Shown one piece after another: positions 8,035 through 16,506 of a DNA stretch of 64,000 nt (the stretch's first letter is position 1; every line of letters begins with the position of its first letter). The position numbers and the translations under genes were made by a program. The DNA is from Marinobacter sp. SS21. GTDB taxonomy: Bacteria > Pseudomonadota > Gammaproteobacteria > Pseudomonadales > Oleiphilaceae. Under the pieces are notes generated by a model, which was given only the letters and a program-made list of their open reading frames with translations, was not told the DNA's origin and did not search any database. The stretch covers positions 1 through 64,000 of the forward strand of contig NZ_JAQNDA010000004.1 of NCBI RefSeq assembly GCF_028369065.1, written 5' to 3'.

Positions 8035-8766
8035 ATGCCGCATAAGAAGGACGACGTATACGGTGATCACATTTCCCATCAGTTCAACGAGGAACTGGCG
8101 GAGCTCAAGACCGAATTCCTGAAAATGGGGGGGCTGGTTGAACAGCAACTGAACGATGCCGTTCAGGCCCTGGTCGAGAGCGACAGCCAGCTGGCCGACG
8201 AAGTTCGAGGCCGGGACAAGGCAGTCGATCAGATGGAAGTGGACATCGACGAGGAAGCCACCCGGGTGATCGCCCGTCGCCAGCCGACCGCCCGCGACCT
8301 GCGCCTGGTGGTGTCGGTGATCAAGATGGTGGCGGACCTGGAGCGGGTCGGTGACGAAGCCAAGAAGATCGCCAAGTTCGCCATCGGTCTGGCGGAAGAG
8401 GGTAAGGCACCTCGGGGCTACGTGGAGGTGCGTCACATCGGTAACCATGTTGCCGGCATGTTGCACGATGCCCTCGACGCCTTCGCCCGTCTCGATTCCG
8501 AGCAGGCCCTGCTGGTGATGAAAGAGGACAAGCGGGTCGATGAGGAGTATCAGGCCGCTACCCGCAGCCTGCTGACCTTCATGATGGAAGACACCCGCAA
8601 CATCTCCCGCTGCATGTCGGTGATGTGGGTGCTGCGGGCGCTGGAGCGAGTCGGCGACCACGCTTGCAACCTGGCGGAAAACGTCATCTTCATGGTCAAG
8701 GGCGAGGACGTCCGCCACACCTCCATGGAAGAGGCGGAGCGGGTGGTTGGTCACACCCGGCGCTGA
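8035..8766 (+). CDS. phoU: Phosphate signalling regulator PhoU
   Basis: This 243-residue helical protein has the two PhoU repeats: DEEATRVIARRQPTARDLRL in the first, and a second three-helix bundle with RNISRCMSVMWVLRALERVG then DHACNLAENVIFM. PhoU relays the state of the Pst transporter to PhoR and represses the Pho regulon when phosphate is sufficient; its loss is often toxic because of uncontrolled uptake. Start is ATG 8035 with AAGGAG upstream. It is last in the pst operon and is closed by a strong terminator. phoBR itself lies about 33 kb away in this window. Confidence 0.97.
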   Translation: MPHKKDDVYGDHISHQFNEELAELKTEFLKMGGLVEQQLNDAVQALVESDSQLADEVRGRDKAVDQMEVDIDEEATRVIARRQPTARDLRLVVSVIKMVADLERVGDEAKKIAKFAIGLAEEGKAPRGYVEVRHIGNHVAGMLHDALDAFARLDSEQALLVMKEDKRVDEEYQAATRSLLTFMMEDTRNISRCMSVMWVLRALERVGDHACNLAENVIFMVKGEDVRHTSMEEAERVVGHTRR

Positions 8767-8792
8767 TTGCATCCGGGCTGTGCCAAAGCCAC

Positions 8793-8830
8793 AAAAAAAA
8801 CCGGTCTGGCGCTTGCCGACCGGTTTTTTT
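8793..8830 (+). terminator. Terminator after phoU, probably bidirectional
   Basis: A run of A, then CCGGTC-loop-GACCGG, then a run of T forms a strong hairpin 26 bp after phoU. The A and T runs flank it symmetrically, so it can also terminate transcription coming from the minus-strand genes on the other side. Confidence 0.9.
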
Positions 8831-8903
8831 GTGGCCGTTTCCCTGGACTGGCAATCGGTGTGAAGCCTGTCCCCGGCGGGCCGCCGGCTGTGCGGCGCCG
8901 GAC

Positions 8904-9269
8904 TTACGCCTGCTTCATGCGGTCGGTGTAGGGCGGCCAGCCGAAGGGCTTGCCGGCGAGCAGGTGCAGGTGCAGGTGAAACACGGTTTGGCCGGCATTG
9001 GCGCCACAGTTCATCACCGTGCGGTAGCCGTCGTCGTCGAAGCCCATCTCCTTGGCCAGCTTGGCCGCGACGACAAAGAGGTGCCCCACCAGTTCGCGGT
9101 CGTCCGGCCCCAGGTCGTTGATGGTGGCAATGGCTTTCTTGGGAATCAGCAGCAGGTGTACCGGGGCCTGGGGGTTGATGTCGCGGAAGGCCAGGCTGAG
9201 ATCGTCCTCGTACACGATGTCGGCGGGGATCTCGCGGTTGATGATCTTGCTGAACAGAGTCTCTGACAT
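8904..9269 (-). CDS. hinT: HIT-family purine nucleoside phosphoramidase HinT
   Basis: This 121-residue HIT protein carries the histidine triad HLHLHLL at residues 98-104 (His98, His100, His102) and the family N-terminus ETLFSKIINREIPADIVYED. HinT proteins hydrolyse AMP-lysine and other purine nucleoside phosphoramidates in the cytoplasm. Length is standard. It lies upstream, on the minus strand, of nothing obvious, and is separated from phoU by a shared terminator. In pseudomonads hinT-like genes are often single transcription units, so no operon role is inferred. Confidence 0.93.
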   Translation of the reverse strand: MSETLFSKIINREIPADIVYEDDLSLAFRDINPQAPVHLLLIPKKAIATINDLGPDDRELVGHLFVVAAKLAKEMGFDDDGYRTVMNCGANAGQTVFHLHLHLLAGKPFGWPPYTDRMKQA

Positions 9270-9311
9270 GGCGGGTATCCTTGCGAGTGGTGAGTGGCCG
9301 ACTGGCGCCGA

Positions 9312-10598
9312 TTAGCGCGGCCCGAAACCGGGTAGCCGGTTGGCCAGGGTCTGCACCAGGGGCGGCAGCGTGTCCTCGATCCCCATAGCGTACCGCGCCA
9401 CCCGATTTTTGGCGAACGGCATTGCCTGGGCCAGGCCGAGCCCGAGGTTGCGGGCCAGGTGAAGCGGCGGAATCCGGTTGCTGAACAGATGGTAGAACAG
9501 GTCCATGGCCAGCATCATGCGACGATTGGCGGGTCGGCGCAGGCGTTCATAGCGTTCAAGCCAGTGCGGTGTCGCCGGGTCGAGTCCGGCGCGCCGGCAT
9601 TCCTGCAGCAGCTGTTGCAGGCAGTCGGCGTCCTGGAAGCCCAGGTTGACGCCCTGGCCGGCCAGCGGATTGAGCGTGTGGGCGGCGTCCCCCACCAGTA
9701 CCACCCGGTCCTGCTGGTAGTGGTTGGCGTGCTGGCGGGCGATGGGGAAACTGGCGCGGCCATCGACGTGGGTCAATGGTGGCAGGTCGCCGGGAAAGGC
9801 GTCTTGCACGGTGGCCAGGAATTCCTCGGGGGCCAGCGCCTTGAGGCCGGCCAGGGTATCCGGATGGTCGTACCACACCAGCGACGCCCAGCTTTCACCG
9901 GGATGGGACCCGGCGGCATGCAGCGGCAGGAAGGCGCGGGGGCCGCTGGGGTGGAACGCCTGCCAGGTGATGTCGGTCACCGGGCCCCGATAGCGCACCG
10001 ACGCCACCAGCGCCTGTTGCGCGTACTGATCCCGCGTGGTGCCGATGCCGGCCAGGGTGCGGACCCGCGACTGGGCGCCGTCGGCGCCGATCACCAGCTG
10101 GCCGTGCAGCTCGCTGCCGTCGCTCAGGGTGATGGTGGCCCGGTCTGGCTGCGACTGTAAGCTGGCGATGCCCTGGCCGACCAGCAAGGTGATGTTGTCC
10201 TGGTCTTGCGCGAGTTGCCATAGCGCGTGTTGGGTGACCCGGTTCTCCACGATGTGGCCAAGATGGCTGGTGTCGAGCCCGCTGGCGTCAAACTCGGTCC
10301 GGGCCTGGGGTAGCAGCCGTTGCATGGGATGGGGGGTGGCGTCCCACACGGCCAGACGGCGATAAGGGGTCATGCGCATAGCGGCGATGCCCGCCCAGGC
10401 GCCCAGCTGGCGCAGGTAACGCTCGCTGCCGACGCTGAGCGCGGACACCCGCAGGTCTGGCGTGGCGCCAGGGTCGAAGCGGTCGGCATCTACCCGGTCG
10501 ATCAGCGCAACGCGGTAGCCAGTTTGGGCCAGGCCGCAGGCGAGGGCGGCGCCCACCATGCCGGCACCGACCACCAGGATGTCATAGGACTGTGTCAT
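9312..10598 (-). CDS. UbiH/UbiF/VisC/COQ6-family FAD hydroxylase
   Basis: This 428-residue flavoprotein monooxygenase has the FAD-binding GxGxxG near the N-terminus (ILVVGAGMVGAALA), the DG motif (VIGADGAQSRVR) and the FAD ribityl motif GDAAHTLNPLAGQGVNLGF. The family hydroxylates the aromatic ring during ubiquinone biosynthesis. Members UbiH, UbiI, UbiF and UbiM differ in ring position, and sequence alone does not settle which one this is. It is a single gene here, not in the ubiH-ubiI pair seen in many gammaproteobacteria, so UbiF-like or UbiM-like activity is plausible. Other ubiquinone genes (ubiC, ubiA) are present at 43-44.5 kb. Confidence 0.85.
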   Translation of the reverse strand: MTQSYDILVVGAGMVGAALACGLAQTGYRVALIDRVDADRFDPGATPDLRVSALSVGSERYLRQLGAWAGIAAMRMTPYRRLAVWDATPHPMQRLLPQARTEFDASGLDTSHLGHIVENRVTQHALWQLAQDQDNITLLVGQGIASLQSQPDRATITLSDGSELHGQLVIGADGAQSRVRTLAGIGTTRDQYAQQALVASVRYRGPVTDITWQAFHPSGPRAFLPLHAAGSHPGESWASLVWYDHPDTLAGLKALAPEEFLATVQDAFPGDLPPLTHVDGRASFPIARQHANHYQQDRVVLVGDAAHTLNPLAGQGVNLGFQDADCLQQLLQECRRAGLDPATPHWLERYERLRRPANRRMMLAMDLFYHLFSNRIPPLHLARNLGLGLAQAMPFAKNRVARYAMGIEDTLPPLVQTLANRLPGFGPR

Positions 10599-10727
10599 AC
10601 AAGGGCTTCCTGTCGGAAGAGAGGGTGCGAAAGCACGGACGCTTTCACCCCGTCTCCTGAGGGCCCCAGTTTACGCGATGGAGCGATTCAGACAAGCGTG
10701 CCCGGTTGTCGAAATCGGCCTGCGGAC

Positions 10728-11285
10728 TCAGTATCCGGCCATGCCGGTGGTGCGGTTGCCCGTGCCGAGCTGGCGAGGTTTTCGGCTCTTCTTGAGCCAG
10801 GAAGGTTTCTGGGTGCCGGGCTTGGTGAAGCCCTGGTCGATCACCACCGGGTGTACCAGGTTCAGGAAGTCGGCGGTTTTCATGTGAATCGATTCGGTGT
10901 GACTGCCGGCGGCAAAGGCCAGTTCTGGCTGGTCGGTGAGGGCTTCGCAGCAGTAGACGGACATGTCGAACAGGTGGCCGAAGGGGGGCATGGCGCCCAC
11001 CTCGCAGTCCGGGAAGCGGTCCTGGAATTCCCGTTCATCGGCGAGGTCGACAAAGTCGGTGTCGAGTACGTTGCTCAGCCGGTCCCAGCGTATCCGCCAG
11101 GTGGCGGGCATCACCAGCATGGCCATTTTGCCATCGAGTTCGATGATGACGGTCTTGACCACTCGATCACCGGCGATCTGAACGTGATGGGCCAGCTCCT
11201 GGGCAGTAAACGCGGGAGGGTGGGGCAGGCACATGTATTCGACATCGGCCTGATCGAGAAAGTTCTTCAACTGCTGTACCGGCAT
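10728..11285 (-). CDS. YbaK/EbsC-domain protein, aminoacyl-tRNA deacylase-like
   Basis: This 185-residue protein has an N-terminal YbaK/ProX-type domain (about residues 1-150: DQADVEYMCLPHPPAFTAQE, DRVVKTVIIELDGKMAM, PPFGHLFDMSVYCCEAL) and a basic C-terminal tail. Such domains hydrolyse mischarged aminoacyl-tRNA. The conserved Lys in VVKTVI corresponds to the active-site lysine of the family. The roughly 35-residue tail rich in K, R and P is not part of the domain and its role is unknown. Start is ATG 11285. The gene is monocistronic. The substrate tRNA cannot be inferred. Confidence 0.8.
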   Translation of the reverse strand: MPVQQLKNFLDQADVEYMCLPHPPAFTAQELAHHVQIAGDRVVKTVIIELDGKMAMLVMPATWRIRWDRLSNVLDTDFVDLADEREFQDRFPDCEVGAMPPFGHLFDMSVYCCEALTDQPELAFAAGSHTESIHMKTADFLNLVHPVVIDQGFTKPGTQKPSWLKKSRKPRQLGTGNRTTGMAGY

Positions 11286-11645
11286 AGTGACAACCTCCTA
11301 CCAGCAATGACAGCTTACCGGCCTGCGTCCCGGGGGACGTCTGCCCGTGCGCCAGGACTTTGGCCCAAGGGGCCAACTTCCTTACCGGTCAGCTTAGCTG
11401 AGCCTGACAGGAATGCGAGGGGTTTTAACGCGGAATTGCGAAATACCTCCCAAGCGGAAATAGTTGGTAACAAAGGTGTAACAAGGTGGTCGCGAGGGGG
11501 TGGTGAGAAGGTGGTGAGAAGGTGATGAGGCGGGGGCTGAGGGGGTGATCAAAGGGTGGCGAGACGGTGACTGGAGGGCAACGAGAGGATAGCCGCGGGG
11601 CGCTGGAACTGGCCGGAACGCAGGACGCGACCCGGCCGGTCGGCG
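11286..11645. other. Intergenic region with a purine-rich G-tract stretch
   Basis: No gene is seen between the ybaK-like gene and mscS. The segment 11486-11590 is strikingly purine-rich on the plus strand. It contains GGTGGTGAGAA twice in tandem (11499-11509, 11510-11520) followed by a degenerate third unit, and several runs of five G. A PHO-box-like pair, TGGTAAC-AAAG-GTGTAAC, lies at 11465-11482 but has no -10 and no gene downstream. Confidence 0.5.
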
Positions 11646-12479
11646 TTAGTCGGCCTTGTACAGGTGCACGTCGCGCTGCGGGAACGGGATGGAGATACCT
11701 TCGGCGTCGAAGGCGACCTTGACGCTCTCCTGCATGTCGAAGTAGAACGGCCAGTAGTCGGAAGCCTTCAGCCAGACCCGAACGGTGAAGTCCACCGAGC
11801 TTTCGCCCAGGCCGCCCACCACCACCATCGCTTCGGGGTCCTTCAGGGCACGCGGGTCGGCGTCGATCAGCCGCTGGATGATGGCTTTGGCCTTGCCGAT
11901 GTCGTCGCCGTAGCCAATGCCGAAGCTCATGTCGCAGCGACGGGTGTCGTAGGCGCTGAGGTTGATCAGGCTGGCATTGGACAGGTTGCCGTTGGGGATC
12001 ACGATACGGCGGTTATCGAAGGTGTTGAGAATGGTGTAGAGGATCTGGATCTCGACCACGGTGCCCAGATAGCCCTGGGCCTCGATCACATCGCCAACCC
12101 GGAACGGTTTGAAGATCAGGATCAGCACGCCGCCGGCAAAGTTCGCCAGGCTGCCCTGCAGCGCCAAGCCGACCGCCAGACCGGCGGCACCCATAACGGC
12201 AATGAACGAGGTGGTGGCAATGCCCACCATCGAGGCCACCGAGATCAGCAGCAGGATTTTCAGTGTGACGCTGATCAGCCCACAGAGGAACTTGCTGAGG
12301 GTGGGGTCCTTGGCGGTCAGCCGGGTTTCAAGCACGCCCACCAGGCGTTTGATCAGCCACAGCCCGATCAACAGCGTGACCAGTGCCAGCACCACCTTGG
12401 GCGCGTAGGCCATGATCATGGCCAGGGCTTGGTCCATTAACTCAGACGCTTTTCCATTCGCGCCGAACAGATCGTCCAT
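11646..12479 (-). CDS. mscS: Small-conductance mechanosensitive channel, MscS family
   Basis: This 277-residue membrane protein is about the length of E. coli MscS (286). There are three transmembrane segments (about residues 20-42, 62-82 and 90-110). The pore-lining TM3 has the glycine/alanine pattern AAGLAVGLALQGSLANFAGG, followed by the MscS beta domain (FKPFRVGDVIEAQGYLGTV). It opens under membrane tension to release solutes on osmotic downshift. Start is ATG 12479, with AAGGAGC upstream; a longer in-frame extension lacks support. It is a single gene. Confidence 0.93.
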   Translation of the reverse strand: MDDLFGANGKASELMDQALAMIMAYAPKVVLALVTLLIGLWLIKRLVGVLETRLTAKDPTLSKFLCGLISVTLKILLLISVASMVGIATTSFIAVMGAAGLAVGLALQGSLANFAGGVLILIFKPFRVGDVIEAQGYLGTVVEIQILYTILNTFDNRRIVIPNGNLSNASLINLSAYDTRRCDMSFGIGYGDDIGKAKAIIQRLIDADPRALKDPEAMVVVGGLGESSVDFTVRVWLKASDYWPFYFDMQESVKVAFDAEGISIPFPQRDVHLYKAD

Positions 12480-12627
12480 ATAAGGCTCCTTGATTGTTGG
12501 TTGTTGATTCCTGTCACGGGTAAGGCTCCCTAGGTTATAGCAGAGAAGGGGACTTGCCATGTAGTTAAGGTGACACGTTAAAGGCCGATAATGCCTTGAT
12601 CCAAGGTCTATTTATCCTGATTGGCGA

Positions 12628-13716
12628 TTATCCCCGGCTCCAGGCCACAAGGTCGTCGGCGCTGCCCCGCACCACCACCCGGCCTTCCTTCTGGCTCAGT
12701 TGGTAGTCGTACATGGGGTCGTAGTAGTCGGTCAGCAGTGCCTCGATCCAGGCGTCGTGGCCGCTGGGGTCGCCGTACGCCTGCTGTTGCTGCAGGGCGG
12801 TCTCCATGGTTTTGCGCAACTGCTGGTGGCGCTCGCCTCCCAGCCGCTTGCGGATGCGATCCAACGCGCTCAGCAGATAGTCCTCGAAGTTCGCCCAGCC
12901 GGCCTGTTGGCCGTCGCGGTCCCGGTACTGTGCCAGCATGGTCTCGACATAGTCCTCGCGGATGATGGCAATCCGCTGCGCCAGCGGACGTTCCAGAATC
13001 ATCAGTTGGGCCGTCGCCATGCGTTCGCGGAAGGCCTCGGGCAGGGCGCAGCGGCCGATCAGGCGGCTTTCGTCTTCCAGATACAGCGGGCCGCCGTGTT
13101 GATGGCTGGCCTTGAGCATGGCCACCGCCAGGGCATTCTCGAAATCGATTTGAGATGGCTGCGGGGTGACCTGGCGGCCAAAGCTGGAGCCGCGATGGTT
13201 GGCCAGTGCCTCCAGATCCACCGGGTTGGGCAGCCGGTGCAGCACCCGGGTCTTGCCGGTGCCGGTGCGACCGCTGAGGATACGGAATTCGGTGCGCTGG
13301 ACCAGGTCTTCCAGTTGGTCGATCAGGAACCGGCGCAGGGCCTTGTAGCCGCCGGTGACCAGGGGGTAGTCAATGCCGGCGTCTCGCAGCCATTGCTGGG
13401 TCAGCCGTGAGCGCAGGCCGCCGCGAAAGCAGTACAGGTAGCCGTCGGGGTGCTGCAGGGTGAACCGCTTCCAAGCGGCGATGCGCTCGGCCTTGATGTC
13501 CCCGGCCACCAACTGGTGCCCCAGTTCGATGGCTTGCTGCTGGCCCTTGGCCTTGTAGCAGATGCCCACCCGGTGGCGCTCGTCGTCGTTCATCAGGGGG
13601 GCGTTGCAGCTGTTGGGGAAGCTGCCGCGTTGGTATTCCACCGGCGCCCGTACATCCATCAAAGGAATGTCGTTGAGGAACAGCTCCAGGTAGTTGTCGG
13701 TATCCGCTCTGGCCAT
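12628..13716 (-). CDS. mnmH: tRNA 2-selenouridine/geranyl-2-thiouridine synthase MnmH
   Basis: This 362-residue protein combines an N-terminal rhodanese domain with active Cys96 in YCFRGGLRS and a C-terminal P-loop domain with GRTGTGKT at about residues 149-156. MnmH (SelU, YbbB) replaces sulfur with selenium at the wobble uridine of certain tRNAs, using selenophosphate, through a geranylated intermediate. The start at 13716 (MARADTDNY) was preferred over an upstream in-frame ATG that lies before non-homologous sequence. It is divergent from the methyltransferase gene. A selD partner is not in this window. Confidence 0.93.
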   Translation of the reverse strand: MARADTDNYLELFLNDIPLMDVRAPVEYQRGSFPNSCNAPLMNDDERHRVGICYKAKGQQQAIELGHQLVAGDIKAERIAAWKRFTLQHPDGYLYCFRGGLRSRLTQQWLRDAGIDYPLVTGGYKALRRFLIDQLEDLVQRTEFRILSGRTGTGKTRVLHRLPNPVDLEALANHRGSSFGRQVTPQPSQIDFENALAVAMLKASHQHGGPLYLEDESRLIGRCALPEAFRERMATAQLMILERPLAQRIAIIREDYVETMLAQYRDRDGQQAGWANFEDYLLSALDRIRKRLGGERHQQLRKTMETALQQQQAYGDPSGHDAWIEALLTDYYDPMYDYQLSQKEGRVVVRGSADDLVAWSRG

Positions 13717-13843
13717 CGCCACGCACTCGTTGTCGAAAACAGGCGTGCAGTATACCGAACCCCGGCCGTGGTAAGCCAAAATGGGTGCCTCCGGGAGGGC
13801 GGCGGTTTAGAATGGCCAATTTGTACCGCAGCCAGGGCCCGTC

Positions 13844-14494
13844 ATGTCGCCGCAGCAGCTCAATCGCTACCTCCAGCAAACGCTCCCCCACGGTCGGGTG
13901 GCAGAAACCCGTCCGGGCGGTTGCCCGGCCATTAGCCTGTATCTGTTTGATCCTGAGGTCCTCGAAGGGCCACTGAGTCACGATGAGGCCCAGGCGGTGG
14001 TGGATGAGCCAGCCTACTGGTCCTTCTGCTGGGCCAGCGGTCAGGTGCTGGCGGCCTGGATTCTGGATCACCCGGAACGGGTGGCCGGCAAGCGGGTGCT
14101 GGATTTCGGCAGCGGCTCCGGGGTGGTGGCCATTGCGGCGGCCCTGGCCGGGGCCCGGGAAGTCATTGCCTGCGACCTGGATACCGCGGCCCTGGATGCC
14201 GCCCAGGCCAATGCCGCACTCAACGGTGTCACGTTGCAGCGGTGCGAGGACTGGTATCGGCGGCCCTCGGAGCTGGATGTCATCACCGCGGCGGATGTGC
14301 TCTACGATCCAGACAACCGGCATTTTCTGGCGGAGTTCCGGGCCGCGGCGCCGTCGGTGCTGCTGGCGGATTCGCGGGTGAAGGTGTTGGGGGATGAGGC
14401 CTATGCCCGCCAAGCCGTCATCGAAGGGAGGACCTGGCCGGACCTGAATGAATTTGAGGAATTCAACCGCGTCAGGATCTATCACGCTGGTTAA
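13844..14494 (+). CDS. Class I SAM methyltransferase, ETFB-lysine-methyltransferase-like
   Basis: This 216-residue methyltransferase has SAM motif I VLDFGSGSG (residues 85-93), an acidic residue after the second strand (IACDLDTAAL), and TAADVLYD. The segment before motif I, PAYWSFCWASGQVLAAWIL, matches the METTL20/ETFBKMT-like group, which methylates lysines on the beta subunit of electron transfer flavoprotein in mitochondria and some bacteria. That target is inference; PrmA-like or other protein substrates remain possible. Start is ATG 13844. fadE, whose electrons go to ETF, lies 7 kb away, but linkage is not tight. Confidence 0.75.
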   Translation: MSPQQLNRYLQQTLPHGRVAETRPGGCPAISLYLFDPEVLEGPLSHDEAQAVVDEPAYWSFCWASGQVLAAWILDHPERVAGKRVLDFGSGSGVVAIAAALAGAREVIACDLDTAALDAAQANAALNGVTLQRCEDWYRRPSELDVITAADVLYDPDNRHFLAEFRAAAPSVLLADSRVKVLGDEAYARQAVIEGRTWPDLNEFEEFNRVRIYHAG

Positions 14495-14621
14495 TGAAGC
14501 TGGCGTCGGCGTCGCTGACATCTTAGTGTAAGAAGATTCGATTTAGTGTAAGCACCACCCAACGTGTGTGCGCACATTCATGCTTTATAAGACCTCTGTG
14601 AAGGAGGCCGTCGGACCCTAT

Positions 14622-15098
14622 ATGACACAGCTGCACCCGGATATCCGCAATACCGCCAGGGCCTTGATTGTTCGAGACGGCTCCGTGCTGTTACTGCGTA
14701 AATGCAGCCCGGACCAGGGGGAGTACTACACCTTGCCGGGGGGCGGCCAGTACACCGGCGAGACCCTGGAGCAGACCGTGGCCAGGGAATGTCTGGAAGA
14801 GATCGACACCGAAGTGTGGCTGCGGGATTTGCTGTGGGTGGCGGATTACTTCCGCAGTCGCTCCACCAATCGCCACGTCATCGAAATGGTGTTTCTTTGT
14901 GACGTACCGCCGGGCTATGAGCCCCGCAATGGCTGTCGGCCTGACCTTCATCAACTCGATGTCTGCTGGATACGGATTTGCGACCTGGATCGCCATGCCC
15001 TGGCAGAACCCTACCTGGCGTCCGCAATGGCCAGCTATCGCGGCCAGCCATCCTCGCCGACCTATCTGGGGTGCTTCCGTGATCCCGCGTTTGCCTGA
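14622..15098 (+). CDS. Nudix hydrolase
   Basis: This is a Nudix-fold hydrolase of about 158 residues. The Nudix box runs GGQYTGETLEQTVARECLEE, matching G-x5-E-x7-REU-x-EE, with the usually conserved Gly after EE replaced by Asp (EEIDT). The catalytic glutamates are present, so activity on a nucleoside diphosphate derivative is likely but the substrate is unknown. The start is uncertain: ATG 14622 has AAGGAGG 14 bases upstream, while in-frame GTG 14568 and ATG 14580 would add up to 18 residues. It ends 15 bp before the SixA-Nudix fusion, so the two are probably co-transcribed. Confidence 0.82.
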   Translation: MTQLHPDIRNTARALIVRDGSVLLLRKCSPDQGEYYTLPGGGQYTGETLEQTVARECLEEIDTEVWLRDLLWVADYFRSRSTNRHVIEMVFLCDVPPGYEPRNGCRPDLHQLDVCWIRICDLDRHALAEPYLASAMASYRGQPSSPTYLGCFRDPAFA

Positions 15099-15113
15099 GG
15101 GAAATCTGCCGGG

Positions 15114-16094
15114 ATGAAGGGGGACTTTCGGGAACTGTTGCTGCTTCGGCATGGCAAGTCTGATTGGCGTCACCCGCTGTCGGATATCGAGCGGCCGTTG
15201 AAAAAGCGCGGGCGGCAAGGCGCGCAGCGAATTGGCGCCTGGCTGCAACAGGCCGAGTTATGGCCCGACTTGATCCTCTGCTCGCCGGCGGATCGTGCCC
15301 GGCAAACCGCCGAGCTGTGTTGCAAGGTCCTGGGGAACCCGGGCAGAGGAATTCAGATCGACAGGGAGCTGTACCTTGCCGATGCTGATGCCCTGCTGCG
15401 GGTGCTGGCGCGGGTGCCGGATGAGTGTCGACGGGTGTTGCTGGTGGGGCACAATCCCGGTTTGGAAACGCTGTTGCGTGAGCTGGCCAGCACGGCACCC
15501 ACGGTGCCGGCTGACGGCAAGCTACTCGCCACCGCCACCCTGGCTCAGCTGAGCCTTCCCGGTGCCAGCTGGCGGGCCCTTCCGAAGGGGCGCGGCGAGC
15601 TGGTGGCGCTGGTTCGCGCCAGCGCGCTGGCGCACCGGTTCCCGTTTCCCCACGCCGGCGAGCGCCAGGAATGGCGGCCGCGACCCGCCTACTACTATCA
15701 CCAGGCCGCCGCCATTCCCTACCGGTTTCAAGATGGCCGCCTGGAGGTACTGCTGACCGGCTGCCGCAAGGGCGAGCGCTGGCGGCTTCCCCAAGGCAAG
15801 GTCGAGCCGGGGTGCAGCGAAATGGCCACCGCCTGCCGCCAGGCCCGAGTCCAGGGCGGCGTGGTCGGTGAGGTCAACCTGCCCTGCCTGGGCTATTTCC
15901 GCCGCGAAAAGTGGGGCGCGGACTGCGACGTTGCTGTCTACGGGGTGGAGGTGCACCAGGTGCTGGATGGCGACAACTGGATTGCGGCCGATCGGGCACG
16001 CGAGTGGCTGGCGGCGACGCCGGCCAGCCAATGGGTCCAGCCGCCAGAGGTGGGACGGCTGATCAGCAAGTTGGCGCGTGTGCTGGCCGGATGA
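15114..16094 (+). CDS. SixA-type histidine phosphatase fused to a degenerate Nudix domain
   Basis: This 326-residue protein has two domains. Residues 1-165 are a SixA-like histidine phosphatase with the catalytic LLLRHGKSDW (His in RHG) and VLLVGHNPGLE near residue 106, both intact. Residues about 190-320 have a Nudix fold (AAAIPYRFQDGRLEVLLTG, RWRLPQGKVEPG). Its Nudix box reads GKVEPGCSEMATACRQARVQ, lacking the metal-binding glutamates of REUxEE, so that domain is probably non-catalytic. SixA enzymes dephosphorylate phosphohistidine on proteins. The C-terminal domain may sense or bind a nucleotide or polyphosphate ligand (inference). Confidence 0.8.
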   Translation: MKGDFRELLLLRHGKSDWRHPLSDIERPLKKRGRQGAQRIGAWLQQAELWPDLILCSPADRARQTAELCCKVLGNPGRGIQIDRELYLADADALLRVLARVPDECRRVLLVGHNPGLETLLRELASTAPTVPADGKLLATATLAQLSLPGASWRALPKGRGELVALVRASALAHRFPFPHAGERQEWRPRPAYYYHQAAAIPYRFQDGRLEVLLTGCRKGERWRLPQGKVEPGCSEMATACRQARVQGGVVGEVNLPCLGYFRREKWGADCDVAVYGVEVHQVLDGDNWIAADRAREWLAATPASQWVQPPEVGRLISKLARVLAG

Positions 16095-16265
16095 GCCCGC
16101 CAACGTCGGGCGCAGCGCCGAACCGCTGCGTTCTCATTGCCGGTACGGGGTGCTCTGTGGTTGTGACGCCTCGGCGGTGATGCGGTTCGCGTCGCTCAGC
16201 GGCAGCCTGCCAGGCTATCCAGCCTGTTGGTGGTGTTGGAAGCTCGCGGCGGAAGGCGATGAACC

Positions 16266-16296
16266 AAAAAAAGGGCAACCCCTTGGGGTTGCCCTT
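16266..16296 (-). terminator. Terminator of the CsrB/RsmZ-type RNA
   Basis: On the minus strand, AAGGGCAACCCC, a two-base loop and GGGGTTGCCCTT are followed by a T run (seven T, 16272 to 16266). The T run exists only in this direction, so it terminates minus-strand transcription and defines the 3' end of the small RNA. Confidence 0.92.
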
Positions 16297-16500
16297 GTGT
16301 CGGAACAGGTCGTCGCTTCCCTGCGCACATGCGACTATCCTGTCGCGTTATGTTGTCCTGATGCCAGCTCCGTGGCGCCGGCGTCCTAGCCAGCGATCCG
16401 AATTTATCCCTTAAGCTCGGCGTCCGTATCTCCCTGCTTCTCTCCGCATCCCGTTGCAGAGGTGCTTCCCAGCGGCGTCCTTTTCCCTGTCATCCTTGAC
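16266..16500 (-). ncRNA. CsrB/RsmZ-type small RNA that should sequester CsrA/RsmA
   Basis: Read on the minus strand from about 16500 to 16266, this roughly 235-nt stretch has no convincing gene and contains 15 GGA triplets, many as AGGA or GGGA. On the plus strand they appear as TCC at 16318, 16338, 16356, 16369, 16384, 16397, 16407, 16423, 16431, 16443, 16449, 16467, 16478, 16484 and 16493. Dense GGA motifs in predicted loops are the hallmark of CsrB, CsrC, RsmY and RsmZ RNAs, which bind many copies of the translational repressor CsrA/RsmA. It ends in a perfect terminator, starts behind a TATAGT -10, and has a GacA/UvrY box about 177 bp upstream. The combination makes the call strong; the exact start is estimated. 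Confidence 0.85.
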
Positions 16501-16506
16501 GAGTCC

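Noticed and set aside
11465..11482. PHO-box-like TGGTAAC-AAAG-GTGTAAC
   Set aside because: No -10 follows and no gene lies downstream in that direction; the reverse orientation does not read as a PHO box.
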